Source of the DNA: an uncultured Clostridium sp. | GTDB lineage: Bacteria; Bacillota; Clostridia; Lachnospirales; Lachnospiraceae | Direction: 5' to 3' | Assembly: GCA_937902905.1 (NCBI GenBank) | Contig: CALELW010000230.1 | Location: 1-21,540, forward strand | DNA length: 21,540 nucleotides | Part shown: positions 1-8,867 of the stretch, piece by piece | Layout of the letters: every line of letters begins with the position of its first letter | Position numbering within the stretch: the first letter of the stretch is position 1 | Translations under genes and position numbers: made by a program | Notes under the pieces: model-generated | Database searches by the model: none | The model's input: the letters and a program-made list of their open reading frames with translations, nothing else | What the model was told of the DNA's origin: nothing

Positions 1-3000
1 TTCTCAGGATATCATGCGGATTTACACTACCTTCTGTCAGCTCGTCACCAGCCTCTAATTCCTGTCCTTCCAATACTTTAATACGGGAACCATATGGAAT
101 CAGATATGCTTTGCTCTGTCCGGTTTCTTCATTTGTAATAATCACTTCACGTTTCTTCTTGGTATCACGAAGCTGAACTTTTCCTGCAAATTCGGAAATA
201 ATAGCAAGTCCCTTTGGCTTTCTTGCCTCGAAAAGCTCCTCGACACGAGGAAGACCCTGTGTGATATCGTCACCGGCCACACCACCGGTATGGAACGTAC
301 GCATGGTAAGCTGTGTACCCGGTTCACCAATGGACTGGGCAGCAATAATTCCAACTGCTTCACCAACCTGTACCGGTTCTTTTGTTGCCATGTTCGAACC
401 ATAACATTTTGCACAAATACCAATGTGTGATTTACAAGTAAGAATCGTACGAATCTTAACCTGTGCCTTATCACCGGCATCGATAATTTTCTTTGTATTT
501 ACAATGCGTGCCGCACGTTTCGGCGTAATCATATGATTTGCCTTAACAATTACTTCACCATCGTCATCAAGAATCGTTTCACAGGAATAACGTCCTGTAA
601 TTCTCTCCTCAAGTGTCTCAATTACTTCTTTTCCATCCATGAATGCGCTAATCCACATACCCGGAATTTCTGCACGGTTGCGGCTCTCGCAGCAATCCGT
701 CTCACGAATAATCAATTCCTGGGATACATCAACAAGACGTCTTGTCAAATATCCGGAATCGGCTGTACGAAGCGCTGTATCGGAAAGACCTTTACGAGCA
801 CCATGCGCGGAAATAAAGTACTCCAATACGTCAAGACCTTCACGGAAGTTTGACTTGATTGGAAGTTCGATGGTACGACCGGATGTATCCGCCATCAAAC
901 CACGCATTCCGGCAAGCTGTTTAATCTGCTTATCCGAACCACGGGCTCCGGAATCCGCCATCATGTAGATGTTATTCAATTCATCCAAACCACTCAGCAA
1001 GTCATGTGTAATCTGGTCATCGGCAGTTTTCCATATCTCAACAACAGATTTGTAACGCTCTTCCTCAGTCAACAGACCACGGCGGTATTTCTGGGAAATA
1101 ACCTCAACCGTATTTTCTGCCTGCTTAAGCAAATCTTTCTTCGTTGCCGGCACTTCCATATCAGAAATGGAAACGGTCATTGCTGCCTTTGTCGAATATT
1201 TATAACCAAGTGCTTTAATTGCATCAAGCGTTTCCGCTGTCTTAGTTGCACCTTCATTGTTAATACATTTTTCCAGAATCTGTTTCAACTGCTTTTTGCC
1301 AACGTGGAAATCCACTTCCAGTTTAAGGAAGTTATCCGGATTGCTTCGGTCAACAAATCCAAGATTCTGGCTGATAATCTCATTGAAAATAAATCTTCCC
1401 AATGTCGATTCAATAATACGAGATTCTTCTTCGCCTGCATCATTTACACCGAAACGACGGATTTTAATTTTGGCATGAAGTGTAATCTCATGGTTTTCAT
1501 AGGCAATAATTGCCTCATTCATATCTTTAAAGAAACGTCCCGTTCCTTTTGCACCCTGCTCCGGAGTTCTCTCCTGTGTCAGATAATAAATACCAAGGAC
1601 CATATCCTGAGAAGGCACGGCTACGGCACCACCATCGGATGGTTTCAGCAAGTTGTTTGGTGACAACAGAAGGAAACGGCACTCTGCCTGCGCTTCCACG
1701 GAAAGTGGCAAATGCACAGCCATCTGGTCTCCATCGAAGTCGGCGTTGAACGCTGTACATACGAGTGGATGAAGTTTGATTGCCTTACCTTCAACAAGGA
1801 TTGGCTCAAACGCCTGAATACCCAGACGGTGAAGTGTAGGGGCACGGTTTAACATAACCGGATGCTCACGAATAACTTCTTCGAGAATATCCCATACGGC
1901 AGGCTCTAACTTCTCTACCATTTTCTTTGCATTTTTAATATTATGAGCAGTTCCATTTGCAACCAGTTCTTTCATTACAAATGGTTTGAAAAGTTCAATT
2001 GCCATCTCTTTTGGCAGACCGCACTGATAAATCTTAAGTTCCGGTCCTACGACGATAACGGAACGTCCGGAATAGTCAACACGCTTACCAAGAAGGTTCT
2101 GACGGAAACGTCCCTGTTTACCTTTAAGCATATCAGACAAGGATTTCAATGCACGGTTTCCAGGTCCTGTAACCGGACGGCCACGGCGTCCATTATCAAT
2201 CAACGCATCAACAGCTTCCTGTAGCATACGTTTTTCGTTTCGTACAATGATATCCGGAGCGCCAAGTTCCAAAAGTCTTTTCAAACGGTTGTTACGGTTG
2301 ATGATTCGACGATACAAATCGTTCAAATCGGAAGTTGCAAAACGTCCACCATCCAACTGAACCATCGGACGAAGATCCGGTGGAATAACAGGAATTACCG
2401 TAAGAATCATCCAGTCCGGATGATTTCCGGATTCACGGAATGCTTCTACAACTTCCAGACGCTTGATAATGCGGGCACGTTTCTGTCCGCTGGCATCCTT
2501 CAATTCATCTTTCAATGTTTTGGACTCTTCTTCCAAATCAATTCTCTGCAAAAGTTCCTGAATGGATTCTGCACCCATACCAACGCGGAACGTATCACCA
2601 AAATCTTCTCTTGCTTTCTGGTATTCCTGCTCGGAAAGAACCTGTTTTACCTGAATCTCCGGTGTCTCAGATTCCAATACAATATAGGAAGCAAAATACA
2701 ATACTTTTTCCAAAACTTTTGGAGAAATATCCAAAATCAAGCCCATGCGGCTCGGGATTCCCTTGAAGTACCAGATATGGGATACCGGAGCAGCTAACTC
2801 AATATGACCCATGCGCTCACGACGAACGCTGGATTTCGTGACTTCCACGCCACATCGGTCGCAGACAACACCTTTATAACGTACTTTTTTGTACTTACCG
2901 CAATGACATTCCCAGTCTTTGCTCGGTCCAAAAATACGCTCGCAATACAAACCGTCTTTTTCCGGTTTCAGGGTACGATAATTGATGGTCTCCGGCTTCT

Positions 3001-3106
3001 TTACCTCACCTCTGGACCACTCACGGATTTTTTCCGGAGATGCCAGTCTGATTTTAATTTTATCGTAAGTCAATGTCTTTTCTTCTTCATTACCATACTG
3101 TGGCAT
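1..3106 (-). CDS. rpoC: DNA-directed RNA polymerase subunit beta' (partial, C-terminus outside window)
   Basis: Catalytic beta' subunit of RNA polymerase. The first 1035 codons are visible; the frame is open to the left edge, so the end is missing (the family in Clostridia is usually about 1200 aa). The start is ATG at 3104-3106 (MPQYGNEEEK), preceded by AAAGGA. The N-terminal zinc site is C67/C69 with C82/C85 (CDRCG). The active-site Mg-binding motif NADFDGDQ is at residues 454-460. A second cysteine cluster (CKSHIGICAKCYG) and the bridge-helix/trigger-loop stretch GIIAAQSIGEPGTQLTMRT lie at about residues 900-945. The gene follows rpoB by 21 bp with no terminator, so the two form one transcript. 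Identification is certain; nothing unusual is seen in the visible part. Confidence 0.98.
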   Translation of the reverse strand, partial: MPQYGNEEEKTLTYDKIKIRLASPEKIREWSRGEVKKPETINYRTLKPEKDGLYCERIFGPSKDWECHCGKYKKVRYKGVVCDRCGVEVTKSSVRRERMGHIELAAPVSHIWYFKGIPSRMGLILDISPKVLEKVLYFASYIVLESETPEIQVKQVLSEQEYQKAREDFGDTFRVGMGAESIQELLQRIDLEEESKTLKDELKDASGQKRARIIKRLEVVEAFRESGNHPDWMILTVIPVIPPDLRPMVQLDGGRFATSDLNDLYRRIINRNNRLKRLLELGAPDIIVRNEKRMLQEAVDALIDNGRRGRPVTGPGNRALKSLSDMLKGKQGRFRQNLLGKRVDYSGRSVIVVGPELKIYQCGLPKEMAIELFKPFVMKELVANGTAHNIKNAKKMVEKLEPAVWDILEEVIREHPVMLNRAPTLHRLGIQAFEPILVEGKAIKLHPLVCTAFNADFDGDQMAVHLPLSVEAQAECRFLLLSPNNLLKPSDGGAVAVPSQDMVLGIYYLTQERTPEQGAKGTGRFFKDMNEAIIAYENHEITLHAKIKIRRFGVNDAGEEESRIIESTLGRFIFNEIISQNLGFVDRSNPDNFLKLEVDFHVGKKQLKQILEKCINNEGATKTAETLDAIKALGYKYSTKAAMTVSISDMEVPATKKDLLKQAENTVEVISQKYRRGLLTEEERYKSVVEIWKTADDQITHDLLSGLDELNNIYMMADSGARGSDKQIKQLAGMRGLMADTSGRTIELPIKSNFREGLDVLEYFISAHGARKGLSDTALRTADSGYLTRRLVDVSQELIIRETDCCESRNRAEIPGMWISAFMDGKEVIETLEERITGRYSCETILDDDGEVIVKANHMITPKRAARIVNTKKIIDAGDKAQVKIRTILTCKSHIGICAKCYGSNMATKEPVQVGEAVGIIAAQSIGEPGTQLTMRTFHTGGVAGDDITQGLPRVEELFEARKPKGLAIISEFAGKVQLRDTKKKREVIITNEETGQSKAYLIPYGSRIKVLEGQELEAGDELTEGSVNPHDILR

Positions 3107-3127
3107 ATTTATAACCCGTCCTTTCTA

Positions 3128-6100
3128 TCAATCTGCGCTGATGCCGCTATCGTCATCAATGCCCTGTACATCCGTCTCGCGGAAACCGGCATCTTCAAAG
3201 GATTCTTCTTTGAGTTCAAAGTTTTTGTCATTGATTAATTCATTGACATTTTCATGAGTTCCTTCTTCTACGGACTCATTCATCTGAACTTCGTTTCCTT
3301 CTTCATCCAGCACTGCAACATCCAATCCGAGAGCCTGTAACTCTTTCAGCAATACCTTAAAGGACTCAGGTATGCCAGGCTCAGAAATATTGTCGCCTTT
3401 GATAATTGCTTCGTATGTCTTAACACGTCCTACTACGTCATCCGACTTCACAGTCAGAATTTCCTGAAGAGTATAAGCTGCGCCATACGCCTCAAGAGCC
3501 CATACCTCCATCTCTCCGAATCGCTGACCACCAAACTGCGCTTTACCACCAAGTGGCTGCTGGGTAACCAGTGAGTAAGGACCAGTGGAACGAGCATGGA
3601 TTTTATCATCAACCAGATGATGGAGTTTCAAATAATGCATGAAACCAATCGTAACTTCGCCATCGAAATATTCTCCGGTACGTCCGTCACGAAGCTGAAC
3701 CTTTCCATCTTCCTTAATCGGCACACCTGCCCATTCTTTTCTATAGTCCTGATTTGTCAGGAGATAATCCATCACTTCCGGATCAAGAACATCTTTATAT
3801 TTCTTCTCAAAATCCTCGAGCGGTGTATTTACATAATCATTTGCCAGTTTCAAGGTATCCATGATGTCAACCTCGTTTGCACCATCAAATACCGGTGTTG
3901 CAACATTGAAACCAAGAACTTTCGCTGCCAGACTCAAGTGAATCTCAAGCACCTGTCCGATATTCATTCGGGAAGGCACACCCAGAGGATTCAATACGAT
4001 GTCAAGCGGACGTCCGTTTGGCAAAAATGGCATATCTTCAACCGGCAGTACACGGGAAACGACACCCTTGTTACCATGACGACCAGCCATCTTATCGCCG
4101 ACCTGAATCTTTCTCTTCTGTGCAATATAAATGCGCACAGTCTGATTTACGCCAGGTGACAATTCATCCCCATTTTCACGGGTAAATACTTTCGCATCCA
4201 CAACGATACCGAATTCACCATGTGGAACGCGAAGAGATGTATCTCTTACTTCTCTTGCTTTCTCTCCGAAAATAGCACGAAGAAGTCTTTCTTCTGCGGT
4301 CAGTTCGGTCTCACCTTTTGGTGTTACTTTACCAACTAAGATGTCTCCGGCACGAACCTCTGCACCAATACGGATAATACCGCGCTCATCCAAATCTTTG
4401 AGTGCATCATCACCGACACCAGGTACGTCACGTGTAATTTCTTCCGGTCCGAGTTTTGTATCACGTGCTTCTGTCTCATATTCATTGATATGAACAGAAG
4501 TATACACATCTTCCTGCACCAGTCTCTCACTGAGCAGTACGGCATCCTCGTAGTTATAACCTTCCCATGTCATAAATCCAATCAATGGGTTTTTACCAAG
4601 GGCGATTTCGCCGCCGGAAGTAGAAGGACCATCAGCAATTACCTGACCAGCCTCAACTTCATCGCCTTTTGTAACAATCGGTCTCTGGTTCATGCAGGTA
4701 CCCTGGTTGCTTCGTACAAATTTAGACAATTTGTATTCATCCAGATTTCCATCTTCCTTGCGAATCAAAATGCGGTTTGTTTCGGCACGTTCTACCACAC
4801 CGCCTTCTTTGGCTACGACACAGTTTCCGGAGTCAACGGCTGCTTTCATTTCCATACCTGTTCCGACAACCGGTGCCTCTGTTACAAGAAGCGGCACTGC
4901 CTGACGCTGCATGTTGGATCCCATCAGCGCACGGTTCGCATCATCATTTTCCAAGAATGGAATCATGGCTGTTGCCACAGAGAATACCATCTTTGGCGAT
5001 ACGTCCATGTAATCAATTTTATTTCTCTCAAACTCCGATGTCTCTTCACGGAAACGACCGGATACATTTTTACGAATGAAATGGCCTTCTTCGTCCAGAC
5101 GCTCATTCGCCTGTGCAACGTGATAACGGTCTTCTTCGTCCGCTGTCATATAAACAACTTCATCTGTTACACGCGGATTCTCTGCATCCGAGTGGTCCAC
5201 TTTACGATATGGAGCCTCAACAAATCCATACTCGTTAATTCTTGCGTAAGATGCCAGTGAGTTAATCAAACCGATGTTTGGTCCCTCAGGCGTCTCAATC
5301 GGACACATTCTTCCATAATGGGAATAGTGTACGTCACGCACCTCAAATCCGGCACGGTCACGGGACAAACCACCAGGTCCGAGGGCTGACAGACGACGTT
5401 TGTGTGTCAACTCAGAAAGCGGGTTGTTCTGATCCATAAACTGTGACAACTGGGAACTTCCGAAGAATTCCTTAACCGCTGCCGTTACCGGTTTAATATT
5501 AATCAACGACTGTGCAGAAATACCTTCGATATCCTGCGTTGTCATTCTTTCACGTACCACACGCTCCATACGGGACAAACCAATACGGTACTGGTTCTGA
5601 AGCAGCTCGCCCACTGCACGGATACGACGATTTCCCAAGTGATCGATATCGTCGTCATTTCCCAGACCATATTCCAAATGGATGTTGTAGTTAATGGAAG
5701 CAAAAATGTCTTCCTTTGTAATATGTTTCGGAATTAACAATGCTACATTGCGGCGGATTGCGTCATAACGCTCCTCATCCGTCTCATTCTCTTCCAAAAT
5801 CTTTTTCAATTCCGGATAGTAAACATCTTCTGTAATTCCCAATGCTTTTTTATCTGCCTGTGGCAAAAATGCATGTAAATCAACCATCATATTGGACAAT
5901 ACTTTTACAACATGTCCTTCTTCTGTCTGCATCATTACAAATGGAATGGCTGCATTCTGAATTTCACGGGCAAGTTCTTCGGAAACCATTGTTCCAGCTT
6001 CTGCCACTACTTCACCGGTTTCCGGACTAACTGCATCTTCTGCAAGTGCAAATCCGATAATACGGTTTGTGAAGGATAATTTCTTATTAAATTTATAACG

Positions 6101-6925
6101 TCCAACCTTCGCCAAGTCATAACGTCTTACATCAAAGAACATATTATTAATAAGGCTTTCCGCACTGTCTACAGCAAGTGGTTCACCCGGACGAAGCTTT
6201 TTATACAATTCAAGCAGACCATCCTGATAGTTCTTGGAAACGTCCTTCTCAATACTTGCTAAAATTTTCGGCTCCTCGCCAAACATGTTCAAAATTTCCT
6301 GATCGGTTCCTACGCCAAGTGCACGAATCAAAACCGTAATCGGAACTTTTCTATTTCTATCTACACGAACGTAAAATATATCATTGGAGTCTGTCTCATA
6401 TTCCAACCACGCTCCACGGTTTGGAATAACAGTCGAAGAATACAACTCTTTACCAATTTTATCATGGGCAATGCCATAATAAATGCCAGGGGAACGAACC
6501 AGCTGACTTACAATAACACGCTCTGCTCCGTTAATAATAAACGTACCTGTCGCGGTCATAAGAGGAAGGTCTCCCATGAAAATATCATGCTCACTAATTT
6601 CCTCTGTTTCATTATTATGGAGTCTTACTTTGACTTTCAATGGTGCCGCATAAGTTGCATCCCGCTCCTTACACTCTTCGATGGAATATTTCACATCATC
6701 CCGGCACAGCTCAAAGCTAACAAATTCCAGACTTAAATTGCCGTTGTAATCCGCAATCGGCGAAATATCGCGGAATACTTCATTCAAGCCCTCTTCCAGA
6801 AACCATTTGTACGAATCTGTCTGAACCTCAATCAGGTTTGGCATCTCCAATACTTCTTTCTGTTTCGAGTAACTCATTCTCACACCTTTGCCCACATGGA
6901 CAGGGCGTATTCTGTTTTTCTCCAT
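3128..6925 (-). CDS. rpoB: DNA-directed RNA polymerase subunit beta
   Basis: Beta subunit of RNA polymerase, 1265 aa, complete. I chose ATG at 6923-6925 (MEKNRIRPV), 11 bases after AAGGAG. An in-frame GTG at 6937 overlaps that ribosome site and cannot be the start. The rifampicin-pocket region (about residues 488-518) reads QLSQFMDQNNPLSELTHKRR then LSALGPGGL. It carries the usual drug-sensitive residues at the positions equivalent to E. coli D516, H526 and S531. CPIETPEGPNIGLINSLA and the C-terminal GGKAQFGGQRFGEMEVWALE are conserved family motifs. The tail after about residue 1215 is acidic and variable, as in relatives. The gene is not preceded by rplL: a divergent kinase gene and a terminator intervene, and a separate promoter lies at 7021-7049. 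Confidence 0.98.
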   Translation of the reverse strand: MEKNRIRPVHVGKGVRMSYSKQKEVLEMPNLIEVQTDSYKWFLEEGLNEVFRDISPIADYNGNLSLEFVSFELCRDDVKYSIEECKERDATYAAPLKVKVRLHNNETEEISEHDIFMGDLPLMTATGTFIINGAERVIVSQLVRSPGIYYGIAHDKIGKELYSSTVIPNRGAWLEYETDSNDIFYVRVDRNRKVPITVLIRALGVGTDQEILNMFGEEPKILASIEKDVSKNYQDGLLELYKKLRPGEPLAVDSAESLINNMFFDVRRYDLAKVGRYKFNKKLSFTNRIIGFALAEDAVSPETGEVVAEAGTMVSEELAREIQNAAIPFVMMQTEEGHVVKVLSNMMVDLHAFLPQADKKALGITEDVYYPELKKILEENETDEERYDAIRRNVALLIPKHITKEDIFASINYNIHLEYGLGNDDDIDHLGNRRIRAVGELLQNQYRIGLSRMERVVRERMTTQDIEGISAQSLINIKPVTAAVKEFFGSSQLSQFMDQNNPLSELTHKRRLSALGPGGLSRDRAGFEVRDVHYSHYGRMCPIETPEGPNIGLINSLASYARINEYGFVEAPYRKVDHSDAENPRVTDEVVYMTADEEDRYHVAQANERLDEEGHFIRKNVSGRFREETSEFERNKIDYMDVSPKMVFSVATAMIPFLENDDANRALMGSNMQRQAVPLLVTEAPVVGTGMEMKAAVDSGNCVVAKEGGVVERAETNRILIRKEDGNLDEYKLSKFVRSNQGTCMNQRPIVTKGDEVEAGQVIADGPSTSGGEIALGKNPLIGFMTWEGYNYEDAVLLSERLVQEDVYTSVHINEYETEARDTKLGPEEITRDVPGVGDDALKDLDERGIIRIGAEVRAGDILVGKVTPKGETELTAEERLLRAIFGEKAREVRDTSLRVPHGEFGIVVDAKVFTRENGDELSPGVNQTVRIYIAQKRKIQVGDKMAGRHGNKGVVSRVLPVEDMPFLPNGRPLDIVLNPLGVPSRMNIGQVLEIHLSLAAKVLGFNVATPVFDGANEVDIMDTLKLANDYVNTPLEDFEKKYKDVLDPEVMDYLLTNQDYRKEWAGVPIKEDGKVQLRDGRTGEYFDGEVTIGFMHYLKLHHLVDDKIHARSTGPYSLVTQQPLGGKAQFGGQRFGEMEVWALEAYGAAYTLQEILTVKSDDVVGRVKTYEAIIKGDNISEPGIPESFKVLLKELQALGLDVAVLDEEGNEVQMNESVEEGTHENVNELINDKNFELKEESFEDAGFRETDVQGIDDDSGISAD

Positions 6926-6977
6926 TGATGATTTCACTCCTTGTCTTTTCTACAGAACTGTGATATACTACAACTTA

Positions 6978-6998
6978 GGTAGGGATATTGCGCCTACC
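6978..6998 (-). promoter_or_regulatory. hairpin in rpoB 5' leader
   Basis: GGTAGG at 6978-6983 and CCTACC at 6993-6998 form a perfect 6-bp stem with a 9-base loop, in the untranslated leader of about 90 nt between the rpoB promoter and its ATG. There is no U-run, so it is not a terminator. A role in rpoBC autoregulation or mRNA stability is only inference. Confidence 0.35.
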
Positions 6999-7020
6999 AT
7001 ACCACAATAGTGCATTTTCT

Positions 7021-7049
7021 ATCGTACCACAAATGTAGTAAGGTGTCAA
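7021..7049 (-). promoter_or_regulatory. rpoBC promoter
   Basis: On the minus strand TTGACA (7044-7049) is followed after exactly 17 bases by TACGAT (7021-7026), a near-consensus sigma-A promoter. Transcription would start near 7014, giving a leader of about 90 nt before rpoB. Because a bidirectional terminator lies between rplL and rpoB, this is probably the main rpoBC promoter. The octamer TTGTGGTA spans the end of the spacer and the start of the -10. A close copy (12 of 14 bases, 6994-7007) lies 25 bp downstream. Confidence 0.85.
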
Positions 7050-7103
7050 GCGTTTATTTGGCACTTTTTTCTATTTTTTAAATATTTTTTAAGGAGACGA
7101 TGT

Positions 7104-7700
7104 ATGGGGAATCAAATCATTATTTCAGTGAGCCGTGAATACGGCAGCGAAGGACACACAATTGCGGAACAAATTGCGAAAGATATGGGGCTTCCTTTTT
7201 ATGACCGCAATATGCTTGACGAAATCGCAAAAGAAAAGGGCTTTGACCCAGCCGCCTTTGCCAGCGTAGATGAAAAGCCGCGTAACAAACTGCTTTCGCG
7301 CCGAGTAAAAGGATATTCTAACGCAACGGAAGACAATTTGGCACAGATGCAGTTCGAATTTCTTCGTAAAAAGGCTGCCTCCGGCGAATCTTTTGTCGTG
7401 CTTGGCCGTTGTTCAGAAACGATTCTAAAGGAATACGATTGTTTAGTTTCGATTTTTGTTACCGGAAACAAGGACCGCAAATTAAAACATGTTATGGAGA
7501 AGTTTTCACTTTCTGATACTGCCGCCGCAGCTAAAATTGCTAAACATGATGCATACCGCCGCCGATACCATAACCATTATTCAGATTTCAAATGGGGTGA
7601 CTCGCGCAATTATGATGTTTGTATCAATAGCAGCCGGATTGGCGTGGAAGAGACCGCAAAGTTATTGGAGGAATTTGTGGGAAGCGTAAAGGAATCCTAG
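7104..7700 (+). CDS. cytidylate kinase-like family protein
   Basis: A 198-aa protein resembling the cytidylate kinase-like (Cytidylate_kin2) family of P-loop nucleotide kinases; no signal peptide or membrane segment. It starts at ATG 7104, seven bases after AAGGAG (7091-7096). The N-terminus has the family pattern ISVSREYGSEGHTIAEQIA (residues 7-25), where the normal Walker A lysine is absent. Next come LPFYDRNML and VVLGRCSE (about residues 97-104). A basic segment YRRRYHNHYSDFKWG (about residues 152-166) resembles the lid/substrate region of relatives. The substrate is not established for this family and nucleotide monophosphate is a guess. The gene lies inside the ribosomal/RNAP cluster on the opposite strand, divergent from rpoB and convergent with rplL. 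I see no convincing promoter of its own. Confidence 0.85.
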   Translation: MGNQIIISVSREYGSEGHTIAEQIAKDMGLPFYDRNMLDEIAKEKGFDPAAFASVDEKPRNKLLSRRVKGYSNATEDNLAQMQFEFLRKKAASGESFVVLGRCSETILKEYDCLVSIFVTGNKDRKLKHVMEKFSLSDTAAAAKIAKHDAYRRRYHNHYSDFKWGDSRNYDVCINSSRIGVEETAKLLEEFVGSVKES

Positions 7701-7732
7701 TAAAAAGGGAGCATAAACCAGCGAGAAACATT

Positions 7733-7803
7733 ATTCGCGTTAGCGAATTCCTCTTTCGCGGTGCCGTGCCGCACTTCGTGCGTCACTACGCGCGCACGCG
7801 CGC
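7733..7803. repeat. GC-rich palindromic intergenic stretch with alternating CG tract
   Basis: Between the kinase stop and the terminator lies a GC-rich stretch unlike the AT-rich surroundings. ATTCGC/GCGAAT (7733-7738, 7743-7748) is a perfect stem with a GTTA loop. A second hairpin is centred on GCAC-TTC-GTGC near 7771-7781. It is followed by 17 bases of alternating pyrimidine and purine (7787-7803), mostly CG steps. No ORF is apparent. It could be a degenerate extragenic palindromic repeat; its function is unknown. Confidence 0.5.
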
Positions 7804-7811
7804 TATAAAAG

Positions 7812-7866
7812 CAAAAATAGACTTGGAAACTTGCAAGCAAGCTTGCAGTTTCCAAGTCTATTTTTG
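7812..7866. terminator. strong bidirectional terminator between convergent kinase gene and rplL
   Basis: A 19-bp perfect stem pairs 7812-7830 with 7848-7866. It is extended by T7831-A7847, a single bulged base (T7832), and GCAAG/CTTGC closing a 4-base loop. T-rich runs follow the stem on both strands (TTTTGTTTTT on plus; CTTTTATAG on minus). It lies 27 bp past the rplL stop and about 110 bp past the kinase stop, so it can end both transcripts and insulate rpoBC from rplJL. Confidence 0.9.
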
Positions 7867-7893
7867 TTTTTGCACCGCTTAGTGCGAACGCGA

Positions 7894-8262
7894 TTATTTC
7901 AATGTTACTTTTGCGCCTTCAGCTTCGAGTTTCTCTTTGATTTCTTCAGCTTCTTCTTTTGTAGCGCCCTCTTTAACTACTTTAGGAGCTCCGTCTACAA
8001 CTTCTTTAGCTTTTTTCAATCCAAGACCAGTTACTTCACGAACAACTTTGATAACCTTAACCTTAGCTGCTCCAACTTCTGTCAACTCCACGTCGAACTC
8101 GTCTTTCTCAGCTGCGCCGCCTGCTGCGTCTCCGCCTGCTGCTGCAACGACTACACCTGCTGCTGCAGATACGCCGAACTCTTCCTCACATGCTTTTACT
8201 AAATCATTCAATTCCATAACGCTCATCTCTTTGATAGCATCGATAAATTCCTGTGTTGTCAT
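7894..8262 (-). CDS. rplL: 50S ribosomal protein L7/L12
   Basis: The stalk protein that recruits translation GTPases to the ribosome, 122 aa. I start at ATG 8260-8262 (MTTQEFIDAIKEMSV) because GGAGG (8271-8275) sits eight bases upstream. The earlier in-frame ATG at 8277 would place that ribosome site inside the gene. The N-terminal dimerization helix is followed by an Ala/Gly-rich hinge (about residues 33-52) and the C-terminal domain with VKVIKVVREVTGLGLKKAKE. It lies 40 bp after rplJ in the same transcript, which then meets the terminator at 7812-7866 instead of continuing into rpoB. Confidence 0.97.
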   Translation of the reverse strand: MTTQEFIDAIKEMSVMELNDLVKACEEEFGVSAAAGVVVAAAGGDAAGGAAEKDEFDVELTEVGAAKVKVIKVVREVTGLGLKKAKEVVDGAPKVVKEGATKEEAEEIKEKLEAEGAKVTLK

Positions 8263-8302
8263 TTTGTTTTCCTCCATTCAAATTTTAAAAAATAATAATA
8301 AC

Positions 8303-8803
8303 TTATTCTGCTGCTGTTTCGCCCTGAGCTTCTGCAATCTGTTTTACGACACGAGCAAAGTTCGTAATTGGTGACTGCAGGCTTCCAAGCAACTTGGAAA
8401 TAAGCTCGTCTTTTGACGGGATTGTAGCAAGAACTTTAACGCCAGCGGCATCATAATACTCACCATCTACAACTCCACTCTTAATCTCAAGAGCCTCTGC
8501 TTCTTTTGCAAAATTATTGATAATTCTTGCCGGAGCAGTCTCATCTTCGATACCGAACGCGATTGCTGTAGGACCTTCCAAGTCTTTGTCAAGCTGCGCA
8601 AAATCGGTTCCATCAAATGCCAAGTGAAGCATTGTATTTTTGTATACTTTGTATACAACACCAGCTTCTCTTAACTGTTTACGAAGTCTTGTATCCTGCT
8701 CAACTGTCAGTCCACGATAATCAACAAGAACTGCAGATTTAGCATCTGATACATAGCCTTTGATTTCATCAACGATAGGCGCTTTTAATTCGACTTTAGC
8801 CAT
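8303..8803 (-). CDS. rplJ: 50S ribosomal protein L10
   Basis: Anchors L7/L12 dimers to 23S rRNA at the GTPase-associated centre; 166 aa, normal length. It starts at ATG 8801-8803 (MAKVELKAPIVDEIKGYVSD) after TAAGGAGG. LVDYRGLTVEQDTRLRKQLR and YKVYKNTMLHLAF are typical L10 sequence, and the C-terminal helix (SKLLGSLQSPITNFARVVKQ) matches the L12-binding end. L10 with L12 is known to repress its own operon through the leader RNA in other bacteria, and such a leader is present here. Confidence 0.97.
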   Translation of the reverse strand: MAKVELKAPIVDEIKGYVSDAKSAVLVDYRGLTVEQDTRLRKQLREAGVVYKVYKNTMLHLAFDGTDFAQLDKDLEGPTAIAFGIEDETAPARIINNFAKEAEALEIKSGVVDGEYYDAAGVKVLATIPSKDELISKLLGSLQSPITNFARVVKQIAEAQGETAAE

Positions 8804-8867
8804 GATTTGTTACCTCCTTATTATTGTCAGCTTATGCTGCCATATAATCTGCCGGAGATTTCATCAA

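Noticed and set aside
4490..5260. Long plus-strand frame inside rpoB
   Set aside because: The protein is Cys/Phe/His-rich nonsense antisense to rpoB, which is plainly the real gene.
6926..6937. GTG at 6937 as rpoB start (four codons earlier)
   Set aside because: It overlaps the AAGGAG ribosome site. The ATG at 6925 has normal spacing and starts the conserved MEKNRIRPV.
7058..7086. Kinase promoter TTGGCA-17-AATATT
   Set aside because: Transcription would start inside the ribosome site, and the -10 is poor.
8263..8277. ATG at 8277 as rplL start
   Set aside because: The GGAGG ribosome site would then lie inside the gene. MTTQEFIDAIK matches the family start.
7937..8374. Plus-strand frame over rplL/rplJ
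   Set aside because: Its Ala/Ser/Thr-rich product is the antisense of the L7/L12 hinge region.
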